From Ophiura sarsii (taxonomy: Eukaryota > Echinodermata > Ophiuroidea > Amphilepidida > Ophiuridae), in NCBI GenBank assembly GCA_035610835.1, contig CM069441.1, forward strand, positions 83,465,761-83,529,760: DNA of 64,000 bases. Direction: 5' to 3'. Of this stretch, positions 1 through 12,039 are shown piece after piece. Position numbers and translations under genes: made by a program. Below the pieces are notes generated by a model. The model was not told the origin of the DNA. It searched no databases and worked only from the letters and a program-made list of their open reading frames with translations. Position 1 is the stretch's first letter. Each line of letters starts with the position of its first letter.

Positions 1-765
1 ACTACGCCTACAAGAGGACCTAGGCAACCTATGGTCAGAAAGATGGCTTCTGAGATTCAATGCCAAGACATGTAAGAAGATGCACATGGGCCACATTAAC
101 ACCGTAGCAAGTTATTATTTGAATAACATACCCTTGAATGATACAAATGAAGAAAAAGATCTTGGAGTTGTCTTCACACATGACTGCAAACTCAGCAAGC
201 AATGTGCAAAAGGAGCTAGCTGTACGGGCCATGAATTGTTTACAAGTGGTGAAGAGGACCTTCAATCATTTTGATTGTGACAGTTTTAAGGTACTCTTCC
301 AGTGTTATGTCCGTCCACACTTGGAATACAGTGTTCAGGCCTGGAGCCCTTACCTCAAGAAAGACATCAAAGCCCTGGAGAAGTAACGACGTAGAGCAAC
401 CAAGATGATACAAAAACTAAGATACCTTACATGACAAGCCATTGAAAAGCCTAGGGATCTTATCACTGGAGAAGCGAAGGATTAGAGGTGACCTCATCGA
501 GACATTTTTTAATGTAAGATTCTCAAGGAAATCGACAAAGTGTACCCATCTGACTTCTTCACCAACGCTCGAGGACATCCCATGAAAGTATTCAAACCAG
601 CACTGATCAAGAATCTCAATTGCAGAAGGATGAGATCTTATCAACCAGTGGAATGAGCTGCCTACAGATGTGGTCAACGTAAAAACCGTTAACGCTTTCA
701 AAAACCGACTTGACAAATATTGGAAAAAATAGGATATGGAATCATAAAGGCTAACAGCCTATACT
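1..765 (+). mobile_element. CR1/Jockey-like LINE, C-terminal reverse transcriptase remnant (copy 1)
   Basis: This is the decayed 3' part of a non-LTR retrotransposon ORF2. Translated with frameshifts it gives EEKDLGVV, then YVRPHLEY with A-x-SPYLKKDI, then a basic stretch ending KPALIKNLNCRRMRSY, and near 690-725 a VNAFKNRLDKYW terminus. These are the thumb and tail motifs of the CR1/L2/Rex1 group. The frame breaks at several points, so it is inactive. The 5' part lies before the window. The better-preserved partner at 46960-50125 shows the catalytic motifs. The tail at 672-765 is missing from the second copy. Confidence 0.8.
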
Positions 766-799
766 GAATATTTCCATCAAGCCTTTACATACGGTACCC

Positions 800-1660
800 T
801 ATTAGTAAAAAAGAAATGAGGTATTTGATCATCCCAAATATGTTCCTCTGTCAATGACTTGATCATGAGCTTCAATGTACCATGGAATCTTTCATCAAGC
901 CCATTCATTTGTTGGTGGTATGGTATTGTGGGAATTTGTTGAATTCCTAGTTTTAAGCACAGTTAAAAATGACGTAACTGTGTCTATAAAGCTCTAAAGA
1001 CAAAAAATGTGTTCCCAGTTCCCATATATGATGAATAATTTCGGACGGTAGGCCTTCTTTCGAGAAGACAGTAATCAGCACATTTGCAACAGTAGTACTA
1101 GTAGCTCTCTGATCTGGTAACGGAATAGCTTCGGGATACCTTGTAGCATACATGTCAAATCCCTTTTCACTGACCGGTAACATGGGTAAAGGACCGACGA
1201 TTAATATCGATGCCCACTCTTGTGAAAGGAATGCAAATTACTGACATCGGTTTCAATAATTGTTTATTCTTAATTTTGGTCTTGTCAATCAAACGGGCAT
1301 TCCGATTTCTTACTTCATCAAAGATACCTGGCCAAAAGAAATGACTGATAATTCTATCCGTAGTTTTTCTTATTCCCATATGACCTGCCTTGTCATCATG
1401 GTCATGACCTATAATGCAAATTATTTGCTGTCTATATTTCTTTGGTACCACAATTTGCTCCTCCAACTGTCTTTCACTCTTTCCTGTTTACTTTTTGGGA
1501 CCCACTTTCTCATAGGATTTCAGCCTGTTTGTAAAAACAAGTGTTGTGTGATTTTTATGTCATTTTCTGGGACTGACTATACTCTCTCTCTAACCCCTTG
1601 CAATGTCTCATCATCATTGCGTAACTGCATCAGGGTGTCCACGTCACTGTTTGATCACGG
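800..1660 (-). mobile_element. Ty3/Gypsy LTR-retrotransposon integrase remnant (copy 1)
   Basis: Minus-strand reading from about 1650 to 815 gives the end of an RNase H-integrase linker, then the integrase zinc-binding segment with GHMGIRKTTDRI and HFFWPGIFDEV, then core-domain residues RYPEAIPLPDQ, and finally a PYHQQMNGL-DERFHGTLK stretch that matches the catalytic-glutamate block of Gypsy integrases. The frame is interrupted (for example near 1183) and the second zinc Cys pair is lost, so it is a dead fragment. No LTRs are visible. It lies just downstream of VLK-like exon A on the same strand, but nothing indicates a functional link. Confidence 0.8.
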
Positions 1661-2089
1661 TTACTTTTCTTTTTGAACACTTTGTCTGCTCATTTTTATG
1701 TGGTACATGCACTTTTTGAATTTTGAGACACTACCCTGGGGACGTTTTTATGGCAAAACTAAGAACACATCCCCATGTAAATGTCTTTAGATGACTTTGG
1801 TGCAATTTCAGCTTCTTTTTTTACCAAAAAAATACTGTTTGGCTCATTTACTTTCAAAAATGTATATACATCACATTAGGCATAGGCCTAATAGTTAAAA
1901 AGTTACAGCGCTTGATAAATTTCATGTTTTTAGGGCTGACAGCCCCCTTAAGGGCTCCATATAGAGGACAAAAAGGTTCCAAGTTGATTTGTTTTTCTTC
2001 TGAGAGTGTAGGGGTGTATGGTTTTCACCTGGAATAGCCCAATGTAGGCTAGACCTTTCACCATGTTTACCTGGCCGAATATATCTCAT
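1661..2089. other. Non-coding spacer, partly shared with the exon C flank
   Basis: No gene is seen. The end from about 1960, with a GAGAGTGTAGGGGTGTAT word and CCTGGAATAGCCC, is also present at about 40670-40757 downstream of exon C. The duplicated unit around the kinase exons is therefore longer for A and C than for B. Confidence 0.5.
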
Positions 2090-2216
2090 GCTTAAGTGCC
2101 GAAAAAAGTAAACAACCTCATCATGCTCATGGCCCTCTTTTCTCAGACTCAATACTGGTGAACAGCAATGAGGCACTAGTAGTCGCCTTCAATTAAATAA
2201 AACCCTAATGTTTTAC

Positions 2217-2789
2217 CTTCAGAATATTCGGATGATCCAGCTGTAGCGATAGCATTGTTTCTTTCATCAGTTTGTAGTTGGCCAAAAGGAAGCACTCATT
2301 ACGGTGCCAGTATTTCCCTCGTCGTAAACAGGCTTTGATATCTTCCGTCCGATCTGAGATCATCTTAACCGCCACGCTCTTTCCCTGGTATGTGCTCTTG
2401 TATACCGCCTTCGTGAAACCTTTGTCCAAGAATCGAACAATGGTGAGGTTGCTTATTTCGGCACATGACAACAGCTTTGGATGGTATGATGAGGCAAGCA
2501 CGTGTGCCACGTGTGGAACAAGGTTTGCAGAGGAGTTAGTGGTATTTGTCCTTGTCACATTTCTTTGCTTCAGATGCAGCCGCGAATCATTCGTCGTCAA
2601 GGTATGAGTTTGAGTGATGTTGCGAACATAACGAAGTGGTACGCATGAGGACTCTTTCGCATCAGATTCCGAAAGCAAAAGTGATTGCATGATCGGAAAT
2701 TTCTCCACTAACGTCACCAGACAAAGCATGATGAAGACGTACATTACAGCGACCGCGACTAAAAGATGAGGTATTCGAATCGACGACAT
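2217..2789 (-). CDS. VLK/PKDCC-like secretory-pathway kinase, first coding exon (A1)
   Basis: The exon encodes 191 residues and begins at the MSS methionine shared by all five copies. Residues 9-28 form one hydrophobic segment, suggesting a type II signal anchor or signal peptide. Residues 30-105 are a Ser/Thr/Asn-rich stem with several N-x-S/T sites. From 108 (LSCAEISNLTI) the sequence matches the N-lobe of PKDCC/VLK kinases: a degenerate glycine loop DKGFTKAVY (122-130), the VAVK lysine at 142, a CLRRG-x-x-W insert, the helix-C glutamate at 177 (KLMKETM), and DHPNILK at the end. PKDCC is an ER/Golgi and extracellular tyrosine kinase; kinase activity here is inference. The frame meets AAG|GTAAAA, a phase-0 donor, at 2217/2216, and stops three codons later. 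Residue 118 is Val where every other copy has Asp. No C-lobe exon was recognised nearby. Confidence 0.75.
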
Positions 2790-3190
2790 CTCTCTTTAAT
2801 CACACAATTATGAAATGTGTGGTAATCCGTTATTATCTCATGCCAAACTCATGTTGCATGTCTATCTGATCAGCTGAGGCACTACTACTACACCTGGGAC
2901 TAATATACATGATACCTGAGGTATTGTCTCAGCTACTACCATGACTACGCCGCCACCGCGGCCGCGTCACCCATATTTCCTGAAAGCAAAGTACTAAAAA
3001 TCGTTTACGGAATCGTTCAGGCATGGTTTATTGCTACAATTTACAATACATAATTAACGAGGGAATTATAACGGGATTACAACGAATGGCGTTCATTCCT
3101 GTACATGGGAGCCATGATATGACGTTGACCTAGTATTTCAACAGCTCCGTCATTTGCAATAAATATTATTTACAGATAGCAAACACAGGA
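2790..3190 (-). promoter_or_regulatory. Conserved 5' flank of VLK-like exon A (putative 5'UTR/promoter)
   Basis: About 350-400 bp immediately upstream of the start codon is similar among A, B and C. Shared words include CATGCCAAACTCATGTTG, a CpG-containing GCCACCGCG block, TTTCCTGAAAGCAAAGTAC and ATCGTTCAGGCATGGTTTATTGC. Shared upstream sequence of this length suggests that the promoter or UTR was duplicated with the exon. No TATA box or initiator could be assigned. Confidence 0.4.
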
Positions 3191-3829
3191 AGACAATTGA
3201 CGGTTTTGCTCGTTGTCGGCTAAAACGAGTTTATTTATTTAATACCAAGCACTGTGTGCTCCAAAGTTAGCATTATTTCTTTTCACTATGCTACAACATG
3301 TAGACCATATACAATGTAATGTATCAATTTAGATTTGGATTGTCTAGACCATAATTTATCAAATGATGTTTTAAGCATAATTTAATTTATTAATGTCACT
3401 ACATATAGTAGTACCAATACAATTTACAGAGATAATGTATCATGATTAAATGATCGTCCATGGTACAGCTGACGATGCACATTTGTATAATAGTATAAGC
3501 CATGTAATGATAATATATTTGTTCAAATGTATCATGTAAGGACAAAAGTGTTCCGCTTCCAAAACATATGATCATCAACTGTAAACTACCTAACCTTACA
3601 CATTATGAGATGACACAATGATGGTTGAACTATTGAATGCCCATAAAATCCATTGATACATTTTCAACCATAAGATTCCAAGATTGGTAAAACTACCCAT
3701 AATCCCTACCCTATGAGAATTGCTCAGAAAGATATCTACATATGATTGAACTATTGAATTGATTAACAGGACCGAACGAGCCATTGATACAATTTTCTAT
3801 CATATGATTCCAAGATTGGTAAACTACCC
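3191..3829. repeat. AT-rich spacer with a diverged tandem repeat
   Basis: The segment 3640-3845 repeats a module containing CCATTGATACA, ATGATTCCAAGATTGGTAAA and CCCATAATCCCTACCCT, with a further partial unit at 4918-4985. No gene is seen. The last unit is the target of the L1-like insertion that follows. Confidence 0.5.
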
Positions 3830-3843
3830 ATAATCCCTACCCT

Positions 3844-4917
3844 ATCAAATATATTAATGATCTTCTTTCTACAGAAGGAGAGTTCCTATTACTTAAGGAC
3901 ATTCAAAATAAATATAATATCAAAATAAATTTTCTCCAATATCATGGGATGAAAAGAGCTATTCATGAAGCATTTTCAAATCTCCTTTGTAGTTCAAATA
4001 CCACACTTCCAAATCCTTTTCAAGGATTTCATACCAGTATGATTCTTAAGGAATCCAAAGGTTGTAAACAATTTTATAATATTTGTATTACTGGATTAAA
4101 GGTTAAGTTTAAATGTACTGAAAATTGGAACCATAAATAAGGTATACATTTAACTGAAAAAGAATGGTTGAATATTTGTCAGTATAACTGGAAATGTACT
4201 CAGGAAGTTAAACTCCTTTGATTCCAATTTCGCCTTTTAAACAGAATCCTTTTGTACAAATACCCTTTTAGTTAAAATTGGTAAATCGGTCAATCCAAAA
4301 TGTACATTTTGTAATGAAGTTGACGACAACTTTGTTCATCTCTTTTGGGAATGTGAATTTACTATAAAGTACTGGAAAGACGTTCAAAACTGGATTAATA
4401 GCAATCTAGACACAAATATATGGTTGAAAAAAGAAATGATCCCGTTTGGAAAGTACCAGTACAAAGATTATGTTTTTAACAATATCTTATTAATTCTGAA
4501 ATTCAATATTTACAAAAGCAGGATAAAAAAAAGAAAAACCTTGTTCTACCTATGGAAAGAAAGAGGGGATAAATGTGTATGTCAAGGAAAAAACTATTTT
4601 AAATGAAAACCTGAAAAATAAAGCTTTCAATATCCGGTGGCATAAATGGACATCACTTTTTGAGAAATAATATAATTAGATTGTCAAAGTTATTGCATGT
4701 ATGTTTAAAAGAAAGAGGAAAAAATACACTGTCTCTGTATAAATTTACCTGTTTTTATACAAAATACGTTCAATCTAAATAAAATTTGTTCATACATAAA
4801 TGTACCCCTTGGTAAATATAATTTGTATCACCACATGTATATTTGAATTGTTATTATGATGTATGTAATCTTTTCAGCGAAAGGAATGATAATAAAAAAC
4901 TATAAATGAAAAAAAAA
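3844..4917 (+). mobile_element. 5'-truncated L1-like LINE insertion with target-site duplication (copy 1)
   Basis: The insertion is flanked by identical 14-bp repeats, ATAATCCCTACCCT, at 3830-3843 and 4918-4931, and ends in an A-rich tail. Translating with frameshifts gives LTEKEWLNICQYNWKCTQEVKLL, then a Cys/His knuckle (KCTFCNEVDDNFVHLFWEC at about 4295-4355), then KYWKDVQNWI. This is the zf-RVT C-terminal knuckle of L1/Tx1-type ORF2 proteins. Most of ORF2, including the RT catalytic core, is absent, as expected for 5' truncation during target-primed reverse transcription. Confidence 0.8.
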
Positions 4918-4931
4918 ATAATCCCTACCCT

Positions 4932-6335
4932 TAGAGAATCGCTCAAAAAGATATCAACATATGAATCCACATTGTATTCAACATATGATTTGGATGCAGT
5001 AAACTACCTATACAATTCCTACCTATCCCTAGAGAATTATGCTCCACGAGACAACATATGTAAATTTGGATGTCCTATAATCTGCATGTAATTTTATCAA
5101 TTTTAATATTTTATACATGGTATAAATTGATGATTGTTAACATGTACAATATACTCACTTTTAGGAATATTTGTACTACTGAGTTTGTAAATATTCATCT
5201 CAATATACATTGTAAATCTAAGTGTTAATGATTTGAGTAACGGATAATTAATACTTGAACGCGTTAATGCTCTAAGATTGTACAGTAAAGGTATAGGATG
5301 TGTTCATTAAGTTTAATTAAGTGTTCACTTATTAACACATTAACGCCTGGTGAACGCCTGAATAAAAACCACAAATGGTGTTTTTGTAATTTTCTCATCA
5401 ATTAAACATGCAATAAACACTATAATCACAGAGAAAGATGTTTATGGTTAGCCACACAAATCTGTCAAGCCATTCGTTAACATGTTTGCTGTGTAATTAA
5501 TTCACGCGCGTAATTAATCAATTCATTAGGCGTTAACGTTAAATGGAATAATTTTGAACCACTTTTTGTATGCCCAATTAAGTTATGTGAGGTTTCAAAT
5601 TAATTCTTAAATTATGCTTAATAAAATTGTCAAGCCACATTTCTTTTCTTTTTTTATTTGTCTTTTTCTGTAATATTAATCAAAACTTTAGATACATTAA
5701 TTTTGCAACTTTTCTTACAATAACAATGTATTTCATACAACTGTACAACTGTGCACAGACTTGGCTCAAGTCTATTAATATTTGTCCAGCCATGCACGCA
5801 ATCAATAGAAGCAATCTTCAAGGACATGCTCACGCTAAGGGACCAATGTTTTGAAATCCGCACTACAAGAAACTTGAAATGCCATTCAGCAGTGTGCAGT
5901 CAAGGGTTTTAAGCATAATGGTGTATGTTACTTTATGTGACCGTGTGCTGACATGCAAGTCTGTATAATACAGGTAGGCCTACCACCATAAAGGCCTGTA
6001 GTAAGTCTAAATAGTCAAGGCCATAAAAGCAAGTAGCCAGTAGCTGGTTGGATTAGCGTGTATGGATAATCAAGTATTGGCCAATCCGAAATCAGGTTTA
6101 ATAAGAAATGTAAAAATGCTGATAGGCCTAATCATACAAAGACAACACAGAGAACTTTAAAACAAAGCTGTTTTGATTATATATGATACACATACTTAGG
6201 ATTGAAATTGTCATGGTTGTACAATACTCAGGAGGCACTATATTTATAATTCAATATTTGGTAATTTATGCTCTGTTGCACTGTAGCGAGGTAGCGCTAT
6301 TCTTCAGCTACCAGCCATTGGTGCACTCGGCCGTA
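4932..6335. other. AT-rich non-coding region
   Basis: No gene is supported; open frames here are short and compositionally random. From 5190 to 5540 the DNA is rich in GTTAAT/ATTAAC words (AACGCGTTAATG, GGCGTTAACGTTAA), resembling the internal sequence of the TA-flanked element at 40762-42120, so it may be an old relative. Confidence 0.35.
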
Positions 6336-6339
6336 TATA

Positions 6340-6790
6340 ATCCAGCGCTGTTTCTACTGGAAAATTGCCATTTCTTACCGGTACCAAACCTGGTTTGTGA
6401 AGGTTTTTACGGTTACAATAGAGAGAAACACGTTCTAAGAGTTTCTACTGGGGCACTGCAAAGTTAACGGTAAGATTTACCGGTAAATTTTTAATTCCTC
6501 CTAAGTTTATCGATCTTAGTCGGTGGGCCACGACATTCGACCTTTTGTAATACCAAACAATACCGCCCCACCTGAAAAAGATTGCGTATAATCCAGCAAG
6601 ACACGGTTCACAGAACATAACGGTAAGATTAATCGGCTGGCTGTTTCTAATGGGAAACTTGCCGTTTCTTACCGGTTCCAATCTGGTTTGTGAATGTTTT
6701 TGCGATTACCAAAAATACCGATTCTTAACGGTATCTGCCTGTTTCTACTGGGCAAACTTACCGGTAAGTAACGATATGTTCCTCAGTAGA
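6340..6790. repeat. Diverged repeats built around ACCGGTAA
   Basis: Two related modules (about 6345-6480 and 6640-6775) share TTTCTACTGG, GCC-TTTCTTACCGGT, CTGGTTTGTGAA-GTTTTT and several ACCGGTAA/TTACCGGT palindromic words. Overlapping frames on both strands reflect this composition and are not genes. Confidence 0.5.
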
Positions 6791-9124
6791 AATACGCTCT
6801 ATGAGCGGCCAGATATCGTGATCATATTGAAATATATAAATGAATTTTGCAATTTACCATTTTCATACTTAAAACCCATCGTTGATGATGTGATAAATTC
6901 ATTAAAACTATGAGGTTTCCCATTCTAGCTTTTTTGTTTGTTTACTTCTTGTCTACTTAACTCAATTCATAAAATGGAGGTCTTTGTACAGTCATTCTAT
7001 CAAAATTGAAGCCATATATAGGTAAAAAACATAAAGGACAAAAATGTTTGCCTTCACGTTTTGTCACATCTAAATTCAAGCCTATAAACATGATAAATAG
7101 TAATAGATTACACAGTCACAAGGCACACCAAATATTGCGTTCTTCAAATGTTATCACATTAAACATTAATGAAAATAGTTCCAGTTCCACAAACATAAGG
7201 GACATAAAAAATGTCCATCATGTTTTGTTTCATCAATTTGAATAGATGAATGAATGAAATGAATGAATAAATAAACAAAGTGACTGAATGAACGAATCAA
7301 ATAATAATATATTTGGTTTTCCTCAGGATGTGCATGATAGTTTGCGGTTCCATTTCAAATTTAGTCAAAAGTGTAGACGACATGCCTGACATGGATATCA
7401 ACTGCAATAGCCAAACGCAGCTTTTATTTTTAATATAATAATTGCTTCTCTACCGCGCATAACAACCAAAATAAATTAAAAGAGGCATATACTAAAATGT
7501 ATAAAAATAAATTATATACAAAAGAGTTGTATAACATTAGCAATGCAATTAAGATATTGATTTGTAATAAGCTATACCAGATGTCTCGGATAGCTTTATA
7601 CATACCTGTGTATACAGTATAGGCTTCCAGGTTACAGTCATAAACACAATTGTCACTGACATATCAATTTCATAACAACAAGTTTGTGCCCTATGTAATA
7701 AAATTGCTACATTTTTACACAATACAGTATACAGTAAGTTTGCAACCATGATTTATTATCTCTCAAACTCACAGATGTTCCTCAATCTTTAAACAGTTAT
7801 TTCGATGTAAATATTTTATACCAAATGCAGTACAGTCATGTTTATATTTAATATTTGAAAACACAATTCACAACCTGGTTTTCAGTCCAATTCGCCAGTT
7901 TACAGGGTGTATAAAAATGCAACACGTTTTGTCGAGTGTTGTACCCTAAAGAGGAATCACATATCGCATATATAGCCAAAAGCCAGATATAATGTTAGAG
8001 CTATGATTTGGCTATCAGCCAAATTACAGCGAAATCGACAATTTTACGGATATAAGTAGACGACGGGGAAACACAATTTACAATTTACATCGTTCATGAT
8101 GCATCTGATTTTTTCTTGCCAGGTCAATACCGGGGTCAATATTAACAAGAAACTGTTAATAACTAATATTACTTAATTAAATAACTCAAATCAAACTCGT
8201 CATTCTGAGAAGTAAATATCATGATCAAGATGTCTTAGCTACTTCATTCAACGTTTAGCAAATCTTGCAAAACATTGTCTGATTAACGATGAGGCTTGAA
8301 ACTCTTAGATTCAAAACTATAGTTCCTGTGTAAACCAATACAAGTTGCTCACTGCAATATACTGTCCGCAAAAAAAAAGAACTGACCAGGTAATTATACG
8401 CTCTTAAGATTCAAAACTATATAGCTCCTACATAAACAATAAATAATACACACCTGTCACACCATACTGCGTGTTCAAAACTCAATGGTGAAAATGAAAA
8501 CAGCATTTACTCTTTTCATTCTTCTTTGTGTAGCGTGTTAAGAGATCTTCACACAAAATGTCTCTAATGAAAAGAAATTTGTCCTTAATTTTTTAATTTA
8601 ATATTCTTGAGTTATATAGAATCTTATATGTTTAAGGTTATGAGCGTATTTAATACAACAAAGTCAGTTACTTATTTGCTTAAGGGAGCTGTACACCTTC
8701 AGCATAGCCTCCGTAAAACTGCCGTAACCTCTTCATTATTCATTTAATCTATATAAAAGTATACAGTTTTTTGCAGAAAAGGGTTCAATGAATTCAACCA
8801 TGATATTAATGAAATTGTCCATTTTGGAGAAAATTATAAAAAGCACATTTTTGACCCACTTTAGGTTCTACAAAGATAACTTAAAATATATTTTGTCAAT
8901 TTTTGTTGTTGTTGAAAATCTTTATAATTTGTTGAATTATCGACCAAAAATTACCCCAAAATATGTTTTTTACCTCCAAATTCATGATAATCACAATTTT
9001 GGCACTTTTTGGCACTTTTTTGGTCAATAATTCAAAAAATAAAAAAGATTTTTCAGGAAAAAAACAAAAACAATTCTTAAGGATTTGTATCAGGAATATA
9101 ATAAAACTAGTATGATAAATTTGA
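6791..9124. other. AT-rich non-coding region
   Basis: No gene is recognised. There is a GAATGAAT microsatellite near 7240-7290 and an A/T-rich stretch at 8780-9080. This is where the remaining kinase exons of exon B should lie if B were a complete minus-strand gene; no kinase C-lobe motif was found in any frame. Confidence 0.5.
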
Positions 9125-9238
9125 CGAAAAAGTAAACAACCTCATCATGCTCATGGCCCTCTTTTCTCAGACTCTATACTGGGTGAACAACAATGAGGCA
9201 TTAGTCGCTTTCAATGAAATAAAACCCTAATGGTTTAC

Positions 9239-9817
9239 CTTCAGAATATTCGGATGATCCAGCTGCAGCGATAGCATTGTTTCTTTCATCAGTTTGTAGT
9301 TGGCCAAAAGGAAGCACTCATCACGGTGCCAGTATTTCCCTCGTCGTAAACAGGCTTTGATATCTTCCGTCTGGTCTGAGATCATCTTAACCGCCACGCT
9401 CTTTCCCTGGTATGTGCTCTTGTATACCGCCTTCGTGAAACCTTTGCCCAAGAATCGATCAATGGTGAGGTTGCTTATTTCGGCACATGACAACAACTTC
9501 GGAATGGTGTCCGAGGCAAGCACATGTGCCACGTGCATGACGTGTGGAACAAGCTTTGCAGTGGAGTTAGTGGTATTTGTCCTTATCACATTTCTTTGCT
9601 TCAGATGCAGCCGCGAATCATTCGTCGTCAAGGTAGTTTGAGTGATGTTCAGAACATAACGTAGTGGAACGCATGATGACTCTTTCGCATAAGATTCCGA
9701 AAGTGAAAGTGATTGCGTGATCGGGAATTTCTCCACCAATGTCACCAGACAAAGCATGATAAAGACGTACATAACAGCGACCACGACTAAAAGATGAGAT
9801 ATTCGAAACGACGACAT
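9239..9817 (-). CDS. VLK/PKDCC-like kinase, first coding exon (B1)
   Basis: The exon encodes 193 residues from the shared MSS methionine; the open frame extends six codons further upstream but only to a TTG. Order of parts: hydrophobic anchor, N-glycosylatable stem, LLSCAEISNLTIDRF, degenerate glycine loop GKGFTKAVY, VAVK lysine, CLRRG insert, helix-C KETM, and DHPNILK at a phase-0 donor AAG|GTAAAC. Compared with A it has an extra residue group in the stem (PHVMHVAHV), lacks one His near residue 62, and has GKGF where A has DKGF. All length changes keep the frame. No downstream kinase exon was seen between this exon and exon A. Confidence 0.75.
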
Positions 9818-10150
9818 CTCTCTTTGATCACACAATTAAAAAAAAGGGGTGGTAAACCGTTATTATCCCATGCCAAACTCATGTTGCCGCTGTTTTATCT
9901 GATTGCTATACTACACCATGACTATCGCTGCCACCGCGTCACTCATCCAATTTCCCGAAAGCAAAGTACGACAAAAATCGTTTACGGTATCGTCCAGGTG
10001 TTGTTTATTGCAATTTACATACATAACGAGGGAATAAATGAATGATATTCAAAGCCTTGATGAATTGAAAGACTAATTGGAACCATGATATGACTTCGTA
10101 TTTTAGCAGCGCCATAATTTGCAATAGATATTATTGAATTTTTATATAAT
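9818..10150 (-). promoter_or_regulatory. Conserved 5' flank of VLK-like exon B
   Basis: It aligns with the upstream flanks of A and C: CATGCCAAACTCATGTTGC, GCCACCGCGTCACTCATCC, GAAAGCAAAGTACGAC and AACGAGGGAAT. The match with C continues farther (GATATTCAAAGCCTTGATGA and AGCAGCGCC-TAATTTGC). B and C therefore share more upstream sequence than either shares with A. Regulatory function is inferred only from proximity and conservation. Confidence 0.4.
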
Positions 10151-10429
10151 TATGTTGCACCTAGTGGATCATTTTATTGTTCAGATTATGTTTGTACTGA
10201 ATGGATGAAACTCACTAACTAACATATTACGCAAGCCTTCTGCATGGTAACCAAACATTTAATTAAGTCATCAATATAGATTGTTTTTCATCTCCGTTAT
10301 TTAAGTTTTACACCTGAACGTATCCCCTTGACGTATAGAGTCAAACACAAAACGCTATCATCGTGTCATGCTTTATGAAGTTGTTTATACTGTGGATTTT
10401 AATTGGCAAAACTATGGGCGGACCAAAAG

Positions 10430-11915
10430 GACCAGAAAATTGTGCAAAACGCGTGTAGTGTAAAATTGCATAGTATTGTGTATAAATGCAAACGGTAGTG
10501 TAAAAAAAGTAGTATAAAAAACGTAAGGTAGACTAGTGTAAAAATATTTTACTGTAGAAAATCCAAAAGGTAGTGTACAAAACATTTAATGTACAAAACA
10601 TTTACTGTAGAAAATGCAAAAGGTAGTGTAGAAAACATTAAAGCTATATATTATGTGATTTTTTTCCAGGGGACGACCTCAATCCTCGAAGAAAAAAAAT
10701 TTGAAGCAGATTTTCTTGCAGATTTACTTTTTAGATCATAAATCATAAATATATCCGAAGTTGTAGAGAGATCCGATTCCTAATTACCTCAAAATCATGG
10801 TTTTCGAGTGAATTTAGTGTAAAATTTAAAAATAGATTGTACCGGAGTGGTTCAATCTATTTTCAAACCATGATTTTGAAGCAATTAGAAATCGTATCGA
10901 TCTGTAACTTGGAAGATCTTTATGATTTATGATCAAAAATGCAAATCTGCAAGAAAATTTGCTTTCATAGTAAAAATCAATGATAGAGGGCGCTACTTGG
11001 AAAAAGATCACATAATATACCTTTAACTGTAGAAAATGCAAAAGTAGTGTACACAACAGTTACTGTAGAAAATGCAAAAGGTAGTGTGCAGTAGGCCCTA
11101 CATTTAATGTAGAAAATGCAAAAGGTAGTGTACAAAACATTTACTGTAAAAAATGCAAAAGGTAGTATACAAAACATTTAATGTAGAAAAAACAAACGGT
11201 AGTGTGCAAAACATTTACTGTAAAAAATGCAAAAGGTAGTGTACAAAACATTTTCTGTAGAATATACAAAAGGTAGTGTACAACACATTTACTGTAAAAA
11301 TTCAATATGTAGGAAAAAAACCAAAAGGTAGTGTACAAGACATTTACTGTAGAAAATGCAAAAGGTATAGTGTACAACACATATACTTTAGAAAATATCC
11401 AAAAGGTAGTGTACACAATATTTAATGTAGAAAAAACAAAAGGTAGTGTGCAAGACATTTACTGTAAAATATGCAAAAGGTAATGTACAAAACATTTACT
11501 GACTGTAGAATATACAAAAGGTAGTGTATATAAAATTTACTGTAAAAATTGTAAAAGGTAGTGTACATGTAGCCTACAACACATTTAATGTAGAAAAAAC
11601 AAAAGGTAGTGTGCAAGACATTTACTGTAAAATATGCAAAAGGTAGTGTACAAAACATTTACAAAATATACAAAATATACAAAAGGTAGTGTACATAAAA
11701 TTTACTGTAAAAATTGTAAAAGGTAGTGTACATGTAGCCTACAACACATTTAATGTAGAAAAAACAAAAGGTAGTGTGCAAGACATTTACTGTAGAAAAT
11801 GCAAAAGGTATAGTGTACAAAACATATACTGTAGAAACTCCAAAGGTGTGTACACAATATTTAATGTAGAAAATCCAAAAGGTTTTTAGTGTACAAAACG
11901 TAAAGGTTTGCACGC
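10430..11915. repeat. Minisatellite of ~36-40 bp units (copy 1)
   Basis: Degenerate tandem units follow the pattern GTAGTGTACAAAACATTT, ACTGTAGAAAATGCAAAAG. Variants insert ATGTAGCCTACAAC. The units are low in stop codons on the minus strand, which creates long Tyr/Phe/Thr-rich open frames (LLPFAFSTVNVLYTT-like). These have no start context and no domain and are judged artefacts of the repeat. The array is split by a MITE at 10645-11019. Confidence 0.85.
10645..11019. mobile_element. MITE inside the minisatellite (copy 1)
   Basis: The ends are inverted repeats: TATATTATGTGATTTTTTTCC on the left, and on the right a sequence whose reverse complement is TATATTATGTGATCTTTTTCC. Within it, two inverted segments around 10780-10900 contain AATCATGGTTTT and AAACCATGATTTT. 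It interrupts the minisatellite. A TA or TATA target duplication is likely but unclear because the ends are AT-rich. Confidence 0.7.
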
Positions 11916-12039
11916 TACCTTTCGTATTTTCAACAAGTCAGGTTACGAGTTACTTTTCTTCGCACGTAGTAGTTAAGATGAACTCATTTTAAATTTCATT
12001 CATAAGTTACGGTAAGTGCGCAAAACCCTTGTGATTTAG
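11916..12039. other. Short spacer
   Basis: Single-copy-like sequence between the minisatellite and the hairpin element; nothing identified. Confidence 0.4.

Noticed and set aside
2278..2607. Plus-strand 109-codon frame opposite kinase exon A (and its equivalents opposite B and C)
   Set aside because: It is the antisense shadow of the kinase exon; the minus strand has the domain, the conserved start and the splice donor.
9239..9835. Extended start for exon B, six codons upstream
   Set aside because: The upstream codon is TTG, not ATG, and the other copies start at MSS.
10977..11913. Several minus-strand open frames rich in Phe/Tyr/Thr
   Set aside because: They are translations of the 36-40 bp minisatellite, with no start context, no domain and frame changes between units.
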